Counted from the first letter of the stretch, positions 19,584-28,616 are shown. The stretch: 30,934 nucleotides of DNA from Planctomycetaceae bacterium UBA2671 (GCA_002359185.1 DEML01000072.1:1-30934); one strand, 5' to 3'. The notes: generated from the letters alone by a model not told the origin. Numbers and translations are program-made.

Positions 19584-19679
19584 TAAACTTTCTCAAAATC
19601 TGTTGAGTCATTTTCGAAGTTTGGTTTCAAACTGAAGTTTTGCAAAACTCCAGTATTAAGATACAGAGTCTATAGTTTC

Positions 19680-19812
19680 TCCTTCTCCATGGGGAGCGGT
19701 TTACTTCCCTTCTCCTTGGGGAGCGGTTTACGGCCAAAGGCCGGATGAGGGGATTCCTTCGACGATCTAACTGAATACAGCGTCGTCTTCCCCTCACCCT
19801 AAGGAGATGGGA
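19680..19812 (-). repeat. Palindrome-rich interspersed repeat, copy 2
   Basis: This is the reverse-strand counterpart of 12550-12672, with the same order of GGTGAGGGGA, TCGTCGAAGG, CCCCTCATCC and GGCCTTTGGCC blocks. Its last part contains an extra tandem unit (GGGGAGCGGTTTA twice, about 19692-19730). Confidence 0.75.
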
Positions 19813-19861
19813 CTTTTATCGGATAATGTTTTACATAGCGATTAAAAAACAGGAGAGCAAA

Positions 19862-21124
19862 ATGCACATCTGGAAATGGAGTTCACTCGGGACTTCGGTC
19901 CTCATCCTGTTAATGATGTTCACTTCGGCTAGTGCTGATGAAGTCACTACGCCGGTAGAAGAAACTACGGAGCCGAAAACCGAACAGAAATTTGGTGTGG
20001 CATCTCCGGAAGAGGATTATATTGCCGATGAAATGCAGGTTCCAGTTCCGGCTACACAAATCGATGCATCCTGCAAACGGGGCGTCGATTTTCTAATCGG
20101 CTATCAGAATAAAGATGGTTCCTGGGGAAATGCGACTCGCACCAAAGGCTTGAATATTTATGCACCGATTCCCGGCGCTCATCACGCTTTCAAAATGGGA
20201 ACGACGGCTCTGGCCATTTCTGCGTTGATCGAAATGGAACCGCAGTTTCCCGAATGCAAAGAGGCGATCGATCTGGGGGAATCGTGGCTGGTCGAAAAAC
20301 TCCCTTATCTGCGACGAGCTGATCAAACCGCGATTTATAATGTCTGGGGTCATGCCTACGCGCTGCAGGCACTGGCGAGAATGCACGACCGTAATGCCGA
20401 CAATCCTCCGATGCAGGAGCAGATTGCCGAACTGGTCGCACAACAGTTTGATATGCTCACCCGTTACGAATCAGTCGATGGCGGCTGGGGCTATTACGAT
20501 TTCCGCTATGGCACAAAACGCCCCTCAAGTTCCTCCATCAGTTTCGTAGCCGCCACAGTTCTTGTTGCCTTCCATGATGTCGCTCAGCGCGGGTTTGAAC
20601 CTCCAAAAAAAGTGCAGGAACGAGCCGTTGCCGCGATTTTGCGACAGCAGAAAAACGACTTCAGTTACCTTTACGGAGAATATCTCAAGAACTCACCGGT
20701 CCATCCAGTCAATCGACCGGGGGGAAGTCTGGGACGGTCTCAAGCCTGCAACATTGCCCTGCTCTACTGGGGACAAACTGATATTACTAAGGACGTCCTG
20801 AAAGAGTGGCTCGAACGCTTAGTCGTTCGCAACGGCTGGCTCGATATCGGTCGCAAACGCCCGATTCCACACGAAGCCTGGTTTTCGGTCGCGGGCTACT
20901 TCTACTACTACGGCCATTACTACGGAGCGTTGTGCCTGCAAGAACTTCCCGTGGCAGAGCGGGGGCAGTTTGCTCATCCTCTTGCCCGCTTAATGCTCGA
21001 ACGTCAGGAAAAAGATGGCTCCTGGTGGGATTATCCCCTCTACGACTACCATCAGCCTTACGGCACCGCTTTCGCGCTTATGTCTCTGAAACGTTATCGC
21101 ACACAGAATTCAGCCATTGAATAA
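19862..21124 (+). CDS. Secreted prenyltransferase/squalene-cyclase-like alpha-toroid protein
   Basis: A hydrophobic signal peptide (residues 1 to about 24, MHIWKWSSLGTSVLILLMMF then SASA) leads to a protein with repeats of the alpha/alpha-toroid fold: QNKDGSWG (82-89), DGGWGYYDF, and QEKDGSWWDYPLYDYHQ near the C-terminus. These QxxDGSW-type motifs occur in squalene-hopene cyclases and related proteins. No full DXDD cyclase acid motif was seen, so it may be a binding protein, not a cyclase. The ATG at 19862 is chosen for its AGGAG site seven bases upstream; an in-frame ATG at 19826 lacks one. Planctomycetes have many such secreted proteins. Confidence 0.85.
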   Translation: MHIWKWSSLGTSVLILLMMFTSASADEVTTPVEETTEPKTEQKFGVASPEEDYIADEMQVPVPATQIDASCKRGVDFLIGYQNKDGSWGNATRTKGLNIYAPIPGAHHAFKMGTTALAISALIEMEPQFPECKEAIDLGESWLVEKLPYLRRADQTAIYNVWGHAYALQALARMHDRNADNPPMQEQIAELVAQQFDMLTRYESVDGGWGYYDFRYGTKRPSSSSISFVAATVLVAFHDVAQRGFEPPKKVQERAVAAILRQQKNDFSYLYGEYLKNSPVHPVNRPGGSLGRSQACNIALLYWGQTDITKDVLKEWLERLVVRNGWLDIGRKRPIPHEAWFSVAGYFYYYGHYYGALCLQELPVAERGQFAHPLARLMLERQEKDGSWWDYPLYDYHQPYGTAFALMSLKRYRTQNSAIE

Positions 21125-21298
21125 CTGCAATCCTTATCAGTCGATTATTCATGCGAATCAGCAGATTCGTTCTATTCGACAACATGCCATAAAATCTCCT
21201 CCAGAGGCCATTATTTCATTACAGTAGGCCGGCCAGGATGATAGAATTGGAAGGACACGCAATATGGGAAGACTTGAATCTGACTGAGTGAGGTAACA

Positions 21299-21823
21299 AT
21301 GATGACGAAAACATTAACAGCACTGACCATCTTTTCTTGCAGTTTGATCACTTTTGCCGGGGCAGTAGCCGGGCCAATTCTTGTGCAACCGGGAACAACT
21401 TACGAGGTGGCTCCCCCAGTTTATGAGACCACGCCATTGCCACCGGGGGCTCGACACGAGTCGATGTATTTCCCGGAACCCCAGGAATATCAGACGGTTG
21501 TTCCCTATGTGGAATCTGCTCCCTACTCCCCGGCTTTGCCACCATTATATGACCGGGTGGACTATCGGGATCAGCATCGAAAACATCCTCATGCGATTCC
21601 GTATCTGGTCGAAGTTCCGCTCTGGAAACCAATTCTTCCAAGACGCCGAGCCAACTACTGTGGACCCGAATGTGCCATGATCATCATCTGTGTGCCACCT
21701 TGCGATGTACCACGTGTACGAGTCACCCGTTTTGGACACAAACTGCGTTACGATTTCGGTAAATACGAAGTCGATGTCGTCGTCCGTCGCGATGGACGAA
21801 TCATTGTCGATTACGACGCTTAA
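21299..21823 (+). CDS. Small secreted Pro/Tyr- and Cys-containing protein
   Basis: This 174-residue protein has a signal peptide (about residues 1-24) and a Pro/Tyr-rich middle (EVAPPVYETTPLPPGAR, SAPYSPALPPLYDRVDYR). A Cys cluster follows (C121, C125, C131, C135 in YCGPECAMIIICVPPC), which could form disulfides, and the C-terminus is a short beta-rich segment (VDVVVRRDGRIIVDYDA). No family was recognised. A GAGGT motif precedes the start; ATG at 21299 and 21302 are equivalent choices. A terminator follows at 21860. Confidence 0.75.
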   Translation: MMTKTLTALTIFSCSLITFAGAVAGPILVQPGTTYEVAPPVYETTPLPPGARHESMYFPEPQEYQTVVPYVESAPYSPALPPLYDRVDYRDQHRKHPHAIPYLVEVPLWKPILPRRRANYCGPECAMIIICVPPCDVPRVRVTRFGHKLRYDFGKYEVDVVVRRDGRIIVDYDA

Positions 21824-21859
21824 TGCAGAAGCAACCTGACTACGTCTACAAAATTTGAT

Positions 21860-21894
21860 ATGAGCAGGTAGAAAGTTATCTGCTCATTTTTTTT
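21860..21894 (+). terminator. Rho-independent terminator of the 21299-21823 gene
   Basis: An 8-bp stem ATGAGCAG (21860-21867) / CTGCTCAT (21880-21887) has a twelve-base loop, and a run of eight T residues starts at 21887. It lies 37 bases after the stop codon. Confidence 0.85.
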
Positions 21895-21946
21895 GAAAGA
21901 TTAGAATTTTATACTCGGACAGGAAAATCGGTTTCAATATTCCGAA

Positions 21947-23293
21947 TCAATTCACGATAAGTTTCGAATAGTACTTATCTTCCGAGTAATTCGTCTCATT
22001 GGTACCGGGGTTGGGCAAAGCCCGGACGATATTCATTTTGTCCTCGGCATGTAAATCAATGAGATTGATATCTGCCTCTTGATCGACGAGTTCTCCAGAG
22101 GCGTCCTGGACTCTCATAACAATTGGTTGAGTATAAAAATCCTGATTTCTTCGTATGACCTGTGCGACACTGTCATCAGAAAGCAAGACATAACTCCCAA
22201 TCGGGAACAGGGATTGAACTTTCAAAAATGCTCTCACAACCTCTGCATCCACAAAGTTTTCGCGAGCCTGTCGAATGAGACATTCCATGGCCGCATACCG
22301 CATCATGGGCGCACGATAAGGACGTGTCGATGTCATTCCAACAAATGCATCAGCGACCTGAAGGATCCGAGCCAGAGGATGAATGCTTTTCCCCTTTCGA
22401 CCGCGAGGGTATCCCATGCCATTCATTCGTTCATGAACCTGATAGGCAATGAGAGAGATCACTTTAGGCATACCGGAAACACGCTGAATCATCTCAAGGG
22501 AATGGATGGGATGCTTTTTGATCTCCAGCATTTCCGATTCATTTAATCGCTTTGTCGCTGTTCTGATCTGTTGAGGAACCTTTGTCATTCCCCAATCGTG
22601 AACAAGTCCGGCTATTGCGAGCAGTCGTGCGTTCCTGGCATCCAGATTCATTTCAATCCCAATTGACATTGCCATCAAGGCAACTTCAATTGATCGAGAT
22701 GCGATTTCGTCATCACTGAATTGATGGATGATCGAACTGAGAACATTTCCGACATCCTTAGTCATCGCTTCCAGATATTGAGTGGCCATTCTGGAAACTC
22801 TGGCGCCATTGATCGTTTCTCCGTGAATGACTCCGCTAATCATCTCCTCAAGCTCTTGACCATTCTGAAGATGCTGCTTGATGACTTCTTCACGTTGTGC
22901 TTTATCGTAACCTTTCCTGCCTGCATCCAGCAGAGTCTGCTTAACCGCTGGTCCTTCATTTTTGAATTCAAAAAGACCACCCTCGATAATTGCATCGAGT
23001 TTTCTGGTGACTTCTGTATCCAATTCCAGCAATGCATAATTGCGTTGAAGAAGTTCCCGATTGAAGGAGATTCGCTTGGAATCTAAGCAATTCACTCGAA
23101 TTTCAAGACAGCCACGCTGAAGAATGGCCAATTTTCGTTCCTGAGTAATCTCAGAATTCCCAGCCAGGAGTAGAATTCCACTTTGATCATAGATCGCGTG
23201 TTGATTTGTACGTCCAACGATTAAATCATTGATCGAAATTGTCGTGAATTGTTCAGTATCCAGTGGGTTGTCAGCTGATTGCTCAGATGTCAT
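21947..23293 (-). CDS. HD-GYP-domain protein with degenerate active site (paralog A)
   Basis: This 448-residue cytosolic protein has an N-terminal region found in both paralogs (SINDLIVGRTNQHAIYDQSG, GNSEITQERK) followed by an HD-GYP domain. HD-GYP proteins usually hydrolyse cyclic-di-GMP with bound metals. Visible are H232-D233 (VHDWGM), H261 in KKHP, H287-E288 (QVHERMNGMGYP with GYP 294-296) and D315 in VADAFVGMTSTRPYR. The usual HDxGK lysine is M236, the first His of the domain is replaced by R200, and only one His is found where a His-His pair is usual. It may be a weak enzyme or a binding/regulatory protein. It is tandem with a close paralog 464 bases away. Confidence 0.9.
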   Translation of the reverse strand: MTSEQSADNPLDTEQFTTISINDLIVGRTNQHAIYDQSGILLLAGNSEITQERKLAILQRGCLEIRVNCLDSKRISFNRELLQRNYALLELDTEVTRKLDAIIEGGLFEFKNEGPAVKQTLLDAGRKGYDKAQREEVIKQHLQNGQELEEMISGVIHGETINGARVSRMATQYLEAMTKDVGNVLSSIIHQFSDDEIASRSIEVALMAMSIGIEMNLDARNARLLAIAGLVHDWGMTKVPQQIRTATKRLNESEMLEIKKHPIHSLEMIQRVSGMPKVISLIAYQVHERMNGMGYPRGRKGKSIHPLARILQVADAFVGMTSTRPYRAPMMRYAAMECLIRQARENFVDAEVVRAFLKVQSLFPIGSYVLLSDDSVAQVIRRNQDFYTQPIVMRVQDASGELVDQEADINLIDLHAEDKMNIVRALPNPGTNETNYSEDKYYSKLIVN

Positions 23294-23757
23294 CTGAAAT
23301 GATCCATTTCCAGCACCCGCTTGTATGGAATAGAAAGGAGATAATTAAATTATAATGGAGGGAATTGTCTGCACAATTCGTTATTTGGGAGGCCGAGTTT
23401 GCGACGCATATTATGGAGAATGTATATGCACCGGAAAAGAATTCATCATTTCAGGATGAATTCAGAGCAATTTCAAAAGAGCCGAGGTAAAAAAATTAAT
23501 GATCCGTATCTTCTTTTCTCTATCATTCACAAACGTGAATTGTTACCAGAAAGAAATTCGCGAAAGTGGTCCATCAATTTAATGCTTTCGTGATTTTATT
23601 TTAATTTACTCGTCAAGTATTTACTAATGACTTGAAGGAAAATCAGCTAGTTTCACGGCATCTGGATTATGTCAGCAGTAATCGCATTTTTAATCAGTTT
23701 ATGCCCTAACAATTGTCGGCATCTTTGTGATTGGCACCGATACACACGGAAGAATTA
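23294..23757. other. Intergenic gap between the HD-GYP paralogs
   Basis: This is AT-rich and contains no convincing gene. A 64-codon plus-strand frame at 23399 lacks a clear ribosome binding site and domain. No strong hairpin with a T-run was seen. Confidence 0.4.
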
Positions 23758-25101
23758 TCATGAATTCAGACTGGAAAAGTAGCTGTCTTCTGAATAGTTA
23801 ATTTCACCGGACCCCGGTGTCGGTAGAGCATGCGTAACGTGCAGATCGACCTCTTCATGCAGATCAATCAGATTCTCATCAGCTTCACGGTCGACAAGAT
23901 CTCCTGAAGCATTCTGAATCCGAGTCACAATCGGTTCGGTATAATAATCCTGATTTCTACGCGTCACCTGGGCAATGCTCTCGTCAGAGAGTTGAACAAA
24001 GCTGCCAATCGGGAACAAAGACTGAACTCTCAATAACGTCCTTACAACTTTAGAATCCACATAATTTTCGCGGGCCTGTCGAATCAAACATTCCATGGCC
24101 GCATATCGCATTAACGCTGGTCGATAAGGTCTTTTCGATGTCATTCCGACAAAAGCGTCTGCAACTTGCAGAATGCGAGCTAAGGGATGAATACTTAAGC
24201 CCCGACGACCTCTTGGGTAGCCTTTGCCATTCATCCTCTCATGAACCTGATAGGCGATAACGGGGATGACGGTCGGTAATGCCGATACATGCTGAAGCAT
24301 TTCCAGTGAGTAAATGGGATGTTTTTGGATTTCCAGCAATTCCAGAGAATTCAATTTTTTATCCGTGGATCTTATTTCGGGCGGAACTTTCATCATCCCC
24401 CAGTCGTGAATGAGCCCGGCTATTGCCAGATTGCGAGTGTTATCAGCATCCAGATCCATTTCAATTCCAATGGCCATCGCCAACAGAGAAACTTCCATCG
24501 AACGGGAAGCGATGTCGTCATCCTGGAATTGATCGATGACCGAGGTCAAAACATTATCGGTATCGGTTGTCATTTCTTTGAGGTAATGAGCAGCCATTGT
24601 TGAGACCATCGATCCATTGATCTTTTCGCCATGCATGACCTCACTGATCATATCCCCCAGAGCTTTGCCGTTGGATTTATGCTGCTCAATTAATTCTTTC
24701 CGCTTTTGCTGGTTGTAGCCTTTACGCCCCAGAAACACGACATCATTTTTTACTGCAGGACCATCGTTCTTCAGAGCCATTAACCCACCATCGATGATCG
24801 TATCGATCCGTTTGGTCAACGCTTCATCGAAACCGATCGTCGTGGGCCCCAGGTTTGTCAGTCCAGCATTAACTGTAACCCGTCTGAAATCCTCTTGACT
24901 TATACGAACTTCCAGGACGCCGTGCTGACGCATCGCTCGCTTGCGTTCCTGGGTGATTTCAGAATTCTCTGCCAGCAGCAGAACACCATGAAGATCGTAA
25001 ATCGGAAACTGAATGACTCGACCAACAATCAGATCATTGACACTGACAGAAGTCAGATTTTTATCCTCTGTGATATTTTCTTCGATTTGCGTCGATGACA
25101 T
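23758..25101 (-). CDS. HD-GYP-domain protein with degenerate active site (paralog B)
   Basis: This 447-residue protein is a close paralog of 21947-23293 and aligns without gaps through at least the first 240 residues. It shares the same N-terminal region (SVNDLIVGRVIQFPIYDLHG) and the same motif state: IHDWGM with M236 for the usual Lys, Arg for the first His, HERMNGKGYPRG and ADAFVGMTSKRPYR. A GGAAGAG ribosome binding site precedes the ATG. The pair most likely arose by duplication. Because both copies share the lesions, the loss predates the duplication. A cyclic-di-GMP role is inferred from family only. Confidence 0.9.
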   Translation of the reverse strand: MSSTQIEENITEDKNLTSVSVNDLIVGRVIQFPIYDLHGVLLLAENSEITQERKRAMRQHGVLEVRISQEDFRRVTVNAGLTNLGPTTIGFDEALTKRIDTIIDGGLMALKNDGPAVKNDVVFLGRKGYNQQKRKELIEQHKSNGKALGDMISEVMHGEKINGSMVSTMAAHYLKEMTTDTDNVLTSVIDQFQDDDIASRSMEVSLLAMAIGIEMDLDADNTRNLAIAGLIHDWGMMKVPPEIRSTDKKLNSLELLEIQKHPIYSLEMLQHVSALPTVIPVIAYQVHERMNGKGYPRGRRGLSIHPLARILQVADAFVGMTSKRPYRPALMRYAAMECLIRQARENYVDSKVVRTLLRVQSLFPIGSFVQLSDESIAQVTRRNQDYYTEPIVTRIQNASGDLVDREADENLIDLHEEVDLHVTHALPTPGSGEINYSEDSYFSSLNS

Positions 25102-25404
25102 CAGTACTCTTCCATTTCCTGATCTCGTTCCATTCAGACCAGGAATGAACCAAGCTTGTAAATCAGTTTGCTGGACGGATTTGACGTAACCGTGTCAAAC
25201 CACAGGTGGGCGCTTTTCCAACGACTTAAAGATAGCTCCAAAAAACAGTCCTTAGAGCTCTCGAAAGCATAATTCGCAGTGGTGACAATAACTAACAATG
25301 CAGGTGATGATGTTTATAGCAGCGATGTGGATCACATCGATTGATCGAGCGTGAAAAGCTCCAGTTTTATGTGATCATTTCGTAATTCAAGAAGATCACG
25401 TTTT

Positions 25405-25510
25405 AGACCATTTTCAAATGGTTTCTGCAGTCGCATGAGCATCAAATGACCCTAAAGCGCTGGGTTTGCTCCTGCCGGACACTGCAGATGATTTTTGAAA
25501 ATGCTCTAGA
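25405..25510. repeat. MITE-like element with inverted ends, copy 1
   Basis: The left end (25405-25433, ACCATTTTCAAATGG with CTGCAG) is an imperfect inverted repeat of the right end (25479-25510, ACTGCAG with TTTTTGAAAATGCTC). The right-end block recurs at 30369-30401. The rest of the 25102-25533 gap shows no gene. Confidence 0.6.
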
Positions 25511-25533
25511 GATCAAGCAGCTTGAAATGATAG

Positions 25534-27015
25534 TTACTCTGGCTTCTTCCCGGCCTTAATCGCTTTGAGTTCCTGGAACTCCGGACGGGATTTATAGTAA
25601 TCGTCCAGCGGGTAACAACCGGAAATCAATCCATTGCGAGGACCGGTGGTACAGTCGCTGAAAGTGCGACAGATTTTCTTAGTCGCTCGATAGTCTTCCC
25701 CATTCAAAATTTGAGTGGGCATTTGCCACTGGCTGAGAACAAGTCGACCGATACCGACAAAATCGACATCGCCCCGCCGGACCACCGCCTGAGCCACATG
25801 CGGCAAATACTCTTGAAAATAAGAGTAAGCAGAGCCCACAATCGGCAGATCGGGAACGGCTTTTTTCAAACGGGCAACCGCTTCAATTTGTCGGACACAG
25901 CCAACAAGTGGGTCTTCTGGAGGCTGATATCCATCCGAAGGCGGGAAGTAGGCCGGGCGTTGAATGTGGGGATTATAATAGGGAGAGCCGGCAGTCAGAT
26001 TCACCATCACGACACCGAGTTCATCCCGCATCATTTCGAGTAACCGAATTGGCTCTGTTAAATCCATGGTTAATGGGTTGGAACGATCGCAACCGAAGCC
26101 GGGGTAACTTCCATTTTCATAAGGCGCAGGCTGGCCGATTCCCGGCCGTCCGGTCTTTTCATCATACGATTCCGGCTGAAACGGAAGAAAATCGAATAAC
26201 GAAAGCCGTACGCCAAGCATCAAATTTGGGCAAGCCGCTTTAACGGCTTGACAAATCTCTTTGAGAAATCTCGCGCGGTTTTCAAAGCTCCCGCCATAGT
26301 TCCCTTCGCGGGAAAATGCCGATAAAAACTCGTGTCCCAGATAGCCGTGACAATGCTTAATATCGACAAAGCGATAGCCGATTTTCTCCGCGGCTCGGGC
26401 AGCATCAACATATTGCTGAATCAACTCCTGGATGTCTTCATCCGTCAGATAAGTGGTCCCTTGCTGATCCGATAATTTCACCCGCTCATCAAGTATAGGA
26501 TGATGATAGGCCACGCGAGATTCCAGACGAACTTTTTCATTCGGCCGACTGAAACGACCGGAATGTGTTAATTGAAGTCCGACCAGAAAATCATCCAGGG
26601 CCTCCGAACCAAATATGTCGGTATGAGCTTTATTGAGCGTCTGAAGGAGATCGCTGAGTGATTTTTCGTTCTCAGGATGGTAATAAAGCTGATTCGGATT
26701 CGCCCGACCTGCCGGGCAGACCGCGACCGCTTCGCCACCCCAGATCAATTTGCAGCCGGACTCGCCAAAATGCTGCCAGCGACGCAGCGTTTCTTCGCTG
26801 GCCTTGCCATCGCGGGTGGCATCCCAACCTTCCATCGGATGCACGGCCCAGCGATTTCCAACTTGAAAATCTCCCACCTTGATCGGTTGAGCCAGGGGAG
26901 AATTTTCTGCGGCGGAGAGGGGGTCGTCGTCGATTTCAATCGAAAGTCCGAGACCTTGCAGATAGTCGCGAAACTGTTCTGTCGTTTTGAGCGAGGCGAT
27001 GCGTCGATAAGCCAT
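25534..27015 (-). CDS. NADH:flavin oxidoreductase, Old Yellow Enzyme family
   Basis: This 493-residue FMN-dependent enzyme has a TIM-barrel OYE fold and probably reduces an activated alkene or similar acceptor; the substrate is unknown. Motifs are HPMEGWDATRDGKASEETL (59-77), THSGRFSRPN (150-159, with the H-x-G-R substrate/flavin residues), and HCHGYLGHEFLSAFSREGNYGG (compare the family HGAHGYLL). It is longer than the ~370-residue OYE core, with an N-terminal ~45-residue and a C-terminal extension. The C-terminal CRTFSDC-x11-C resembles part of the [4Fe-4S] motif of dienoyl-CoA reductases, but the first cysteine pair is altered. It lacks the large NAD-binding domain of the long forms. Confidence 0.9.
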   Translation of the reverse strand: MAYRRIASLKTTEQFRDYLQGLGLSIEIDDDPLSAAENSPLAQPIKVGDFQVGNRWAVHPMEGWDATRDGKASEETLRRWQHFGESGCKLIWGGEAVAVCPAGRANPNQLYYHPENEKSLSDLLQTLNKAHTDIFGSEALDDFLVGLQLTHSGRFSRPNEKVRLESRVAYHHPILDERVKLSDQQGTTYLTDEDIQELIQQYVDAARAAEKIGYRFVDIKHCHGYLGHEFLSAFSREGNYGGSFENRARFLKEICQAVKAACPNLMLGVRLSLFDFLPFQPESYDEKTGRPGIGQPAPYENGSYPGFGCDRSNPLTMDLTEPIRLLEMMRDELGVVMVNLTAGSPYYNPHIQRPAYFPPSDGYQPPEDPLVGCVRQIEAVARLKKAVPDLPIVGSAYSYFQEYLPHVAQAVVRRGDVDFVGIGRLVLSQWQMPTQILNGEDYRATKKICRTFSDCTTGPRNGLISGCYPLDDYYKSRPEFQELKAIKAGKKPE

Positions 27016-27090
27016 AAGTTGTGGACTTCATTGATCATTGAAAAGTTAGATATTAAGTCCGGCTATCGTAAAGGGAAATTTTAATCTGTG

Positions 27091-27124
27091 CAAAGCAAAA
27101 GGCACTCTCCGCCCTGAGAGTGCC
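27091..27124 (-). terminator. Rho-independent terminator of the tyrosine-rich protein gene
   Basis: On the minus strand, GGCACTCTC (27124-27116) pairs perfectly with GAGAGTGCC (27109-27101) and is followed by a T-rich run (27100-27091). It lies about 32 bases after the stop at 27156. Confidence 0.85.
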
Positions 27125-27155
27125 CGATCTGCAATTCGTACTGGATCAAATCGGC

Positions 27156-27500
27156 TTACCAGCCGTAGTAGTAACCTCGGTATCCCGTGTAGTACCCCGG
27201 TGCCCGGTAGTAGCCACCCCAGTAATTGGGATAGGTGTATCCATAATATCCTACCGCGTAATAGCCAGGAGTGTAATAGGCGGCTGGTGCATAATAAGCC
27301 GCTGGAGCGTAATAGGCAGGTGCATAATACGTACTGTAAGCCCCGTAGTTGTAACCACCGTAGGAGTAACCGCGGTAATAACTGTTATATCCATATCCCC
27401 CGTAATTGCCGTAATAGCAATGACGCGCCTCTGCAGAGTCTGGATTTTGCAGGAGAGTGAATCCTGCGACAAGCATTGCCAAAACTAAAAGTCGTTTCAT
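27156..27500 (-). CDS. Secreted tyrosine/glycine-rich repeat protein, 114 aa
   Basis: A signal peptide (MKRLLVLAMLVAGF..., cleavage likely after DSAEA, residue ~25) leads to an almost entirely low-complexity mature part. It begins with HCYYGNYGGYGYNSYYRGYS, has three tandem YYAPA-type units, and ends with a YYRAPGYYTGYRGYYYGW-like tail. It is probably an extracellular or envelope protein that may self-associate or be cross-linked through tyrosines; this is inference. The ATG at 27500 is chosen for its GGAAGG motif nine bases upstream; longer frames lack such support. A terminator follows. Confidence 0.85.
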   Translation of the reverse strand: MKRLLVLAMLVAGFTLLQNPDSAEARHCYYGNYGGYGYNSYYRGYSYGGYNYGAYSTYYAPAYYAPAAYYAPAAYYTPGYYAVGYYGYTYPNYWGGYYRAPGYYTGYRGYYYGW

Positions 27501-27935
27501 TTTTGGTTTCCTTCCGAAGGTGCTACTTTTGTCCCGGTACGTTCCCCCCAAGGAGCGTATCTTATCAAAATTAAGTCTACAAACTCTCAGGCATTTTGCA
27601 TGCCTTCGCAAGAAAAATTAATACGATCGTTAAAAAAGGAAATAAATTTTAGTTGACCAACACATAACTTTTGATCTCATCCTCTCAGAATCCAAGCTGA
27701 GGAATATCAGAAATTCAGTGTAAAAAGTACATTTTTTGCCTCTCTGGCATGTTGAGAATAGAATGGTGCGAAAACTGCTTCAAAGGTTGAGACAGCAGAG
27801 ATCTGTCATTTCGACAGGAAAAAGATTTCCGGAAAACCGTCTCCGACGGCGAACAAAGATTGATCAGCGAGCAATTTTTCAACGTACTGAATGATGAGCG
27901 ACCGCTCGCAATAGAAATACATGGAGAAGAATGCA
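27501..27935. other. Divergent intergenic gap with no gene
   Basis: This lies between the tyrosine-rich gene and the zinc-peptidase gene and probably holds both promoters. An ACGTTCC...GGAGCGT inverted repeat is at about 27539-27558. No RNA gene was recognised. Confidence 0.4.
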
Positions 27936-28616
27936 ATGTACGGTTACTTAGGTTTATTAATTTTCACGGCTCCGGCTATCCTGCTCATGATGTGGGCCCA
28001 GTATCGAGTCAAATCGACTTTCGCACATGGTCTGCGTGTTCCCACCCGGCTTTCCGGAGCTGCAGCTGCACGGCATATTCTCGATATCAATGGCCTTCAA
28101 TCCATCGATGTTGTCGAAACGCCCGGTCAATTATCAGACCATTACGACCCACGGGAAAAAGTTGTCCGTTTAAGTCAAGAGGTCTATCGAGGACACTCGG
28201 CTTCCTCAGTCGGAATCGCTGCTCACGAAGTTGGACATGCAATTCAGGATGCAGAAAATTACGGACCGTTGGTCATCCGCAACGCAGCCGTGCCAGCGGC
28301 TCAATTTGGAGGGACAGCGTTTTCTATCCTCTTAATCGTGGGAATTCTGCTCAACAGTATTCAATTGATTCTTCTAGGTATCGTTCTGTTCGGAGGCGTA
28401 GTCTTCTTCCAGTTGATCAACCTGCCCGTCGAGTTTGATGCCAGTAATCGAGCCAAACGAATTCTGGCCGATTCCGGAATGGTTGATGCCGACGGAGCAG
28501 CCGCCGTCAACAGCGTGTTGAATTCAGCTGCCTGGACGTATGTCGCAGCAACCCTGCAATCGGTCCTGACACTGGCCTACTACCTGATGATTTTTGCCGG
28601 TGGACGCAGAGATTGA
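27936..28616 (+). CDS. Membrane zinc metallopeptidase, YugP (Zn_peptidase_2) family
   Basis: This 226-residue membrane protein has an N-terminal helix (MYGYLGLLIFTAPAILLMMW, residues 1-20), a cytosolic or extracellular peptidase core and further hydrophobic segments (about 120-160 and near the C-terminus). The zinc site is H97EVGH101 (GIAAHEVGHAIQ). The YugP pattern is clear: RLSGAAAARHILD, HYDPREKVVRLS, and the NLPVEFDASNRAKRIL region after the membrane helices. Function is unknown; possibly membrane proteolysis. The ATG at 27936 is preferred for its GGAGAAG site; an ATG at 27921 would add five residues. Confidence 0.9.
   Translation: MYGYLGLLIFTAPAILLMMWAQYRVKSTFAHGLRVPTRLSGAAAARHILDINGLQSIDVVETPGQLSDHYDPREKVVRLSQEVYRGHSASSVGIAAHEVGHAIQDAENYGPLVIRNAAVPAAQFGGTAFSILLIVGILLNSIQLILLGIVLFGGVVFFQLINLPVEFDASNRAKRILADSGMVDADGAAAVNSVLNSAAWTYVAATLQSVLTLAYYLMIFAGGRRD

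Larger units (their letters stand above)
19345..19655. repeat. Direct repeat pair flanking other repeats
   Basis: An AACTGAAGTTTTG block occurs at about 19345-19360 and again at about 19630-19645, each followed by a short AAAAC segment. Between them lie the 19367-19401 and 19461-19583 repeats, so the gap looks like nested insertions. Confidence 0.45.

Noticed and set aside
19461..19812. CRISPR-like array
   Set aside because: The repeats are inverted and of different families, without regular spacers, and no cas genes are present.
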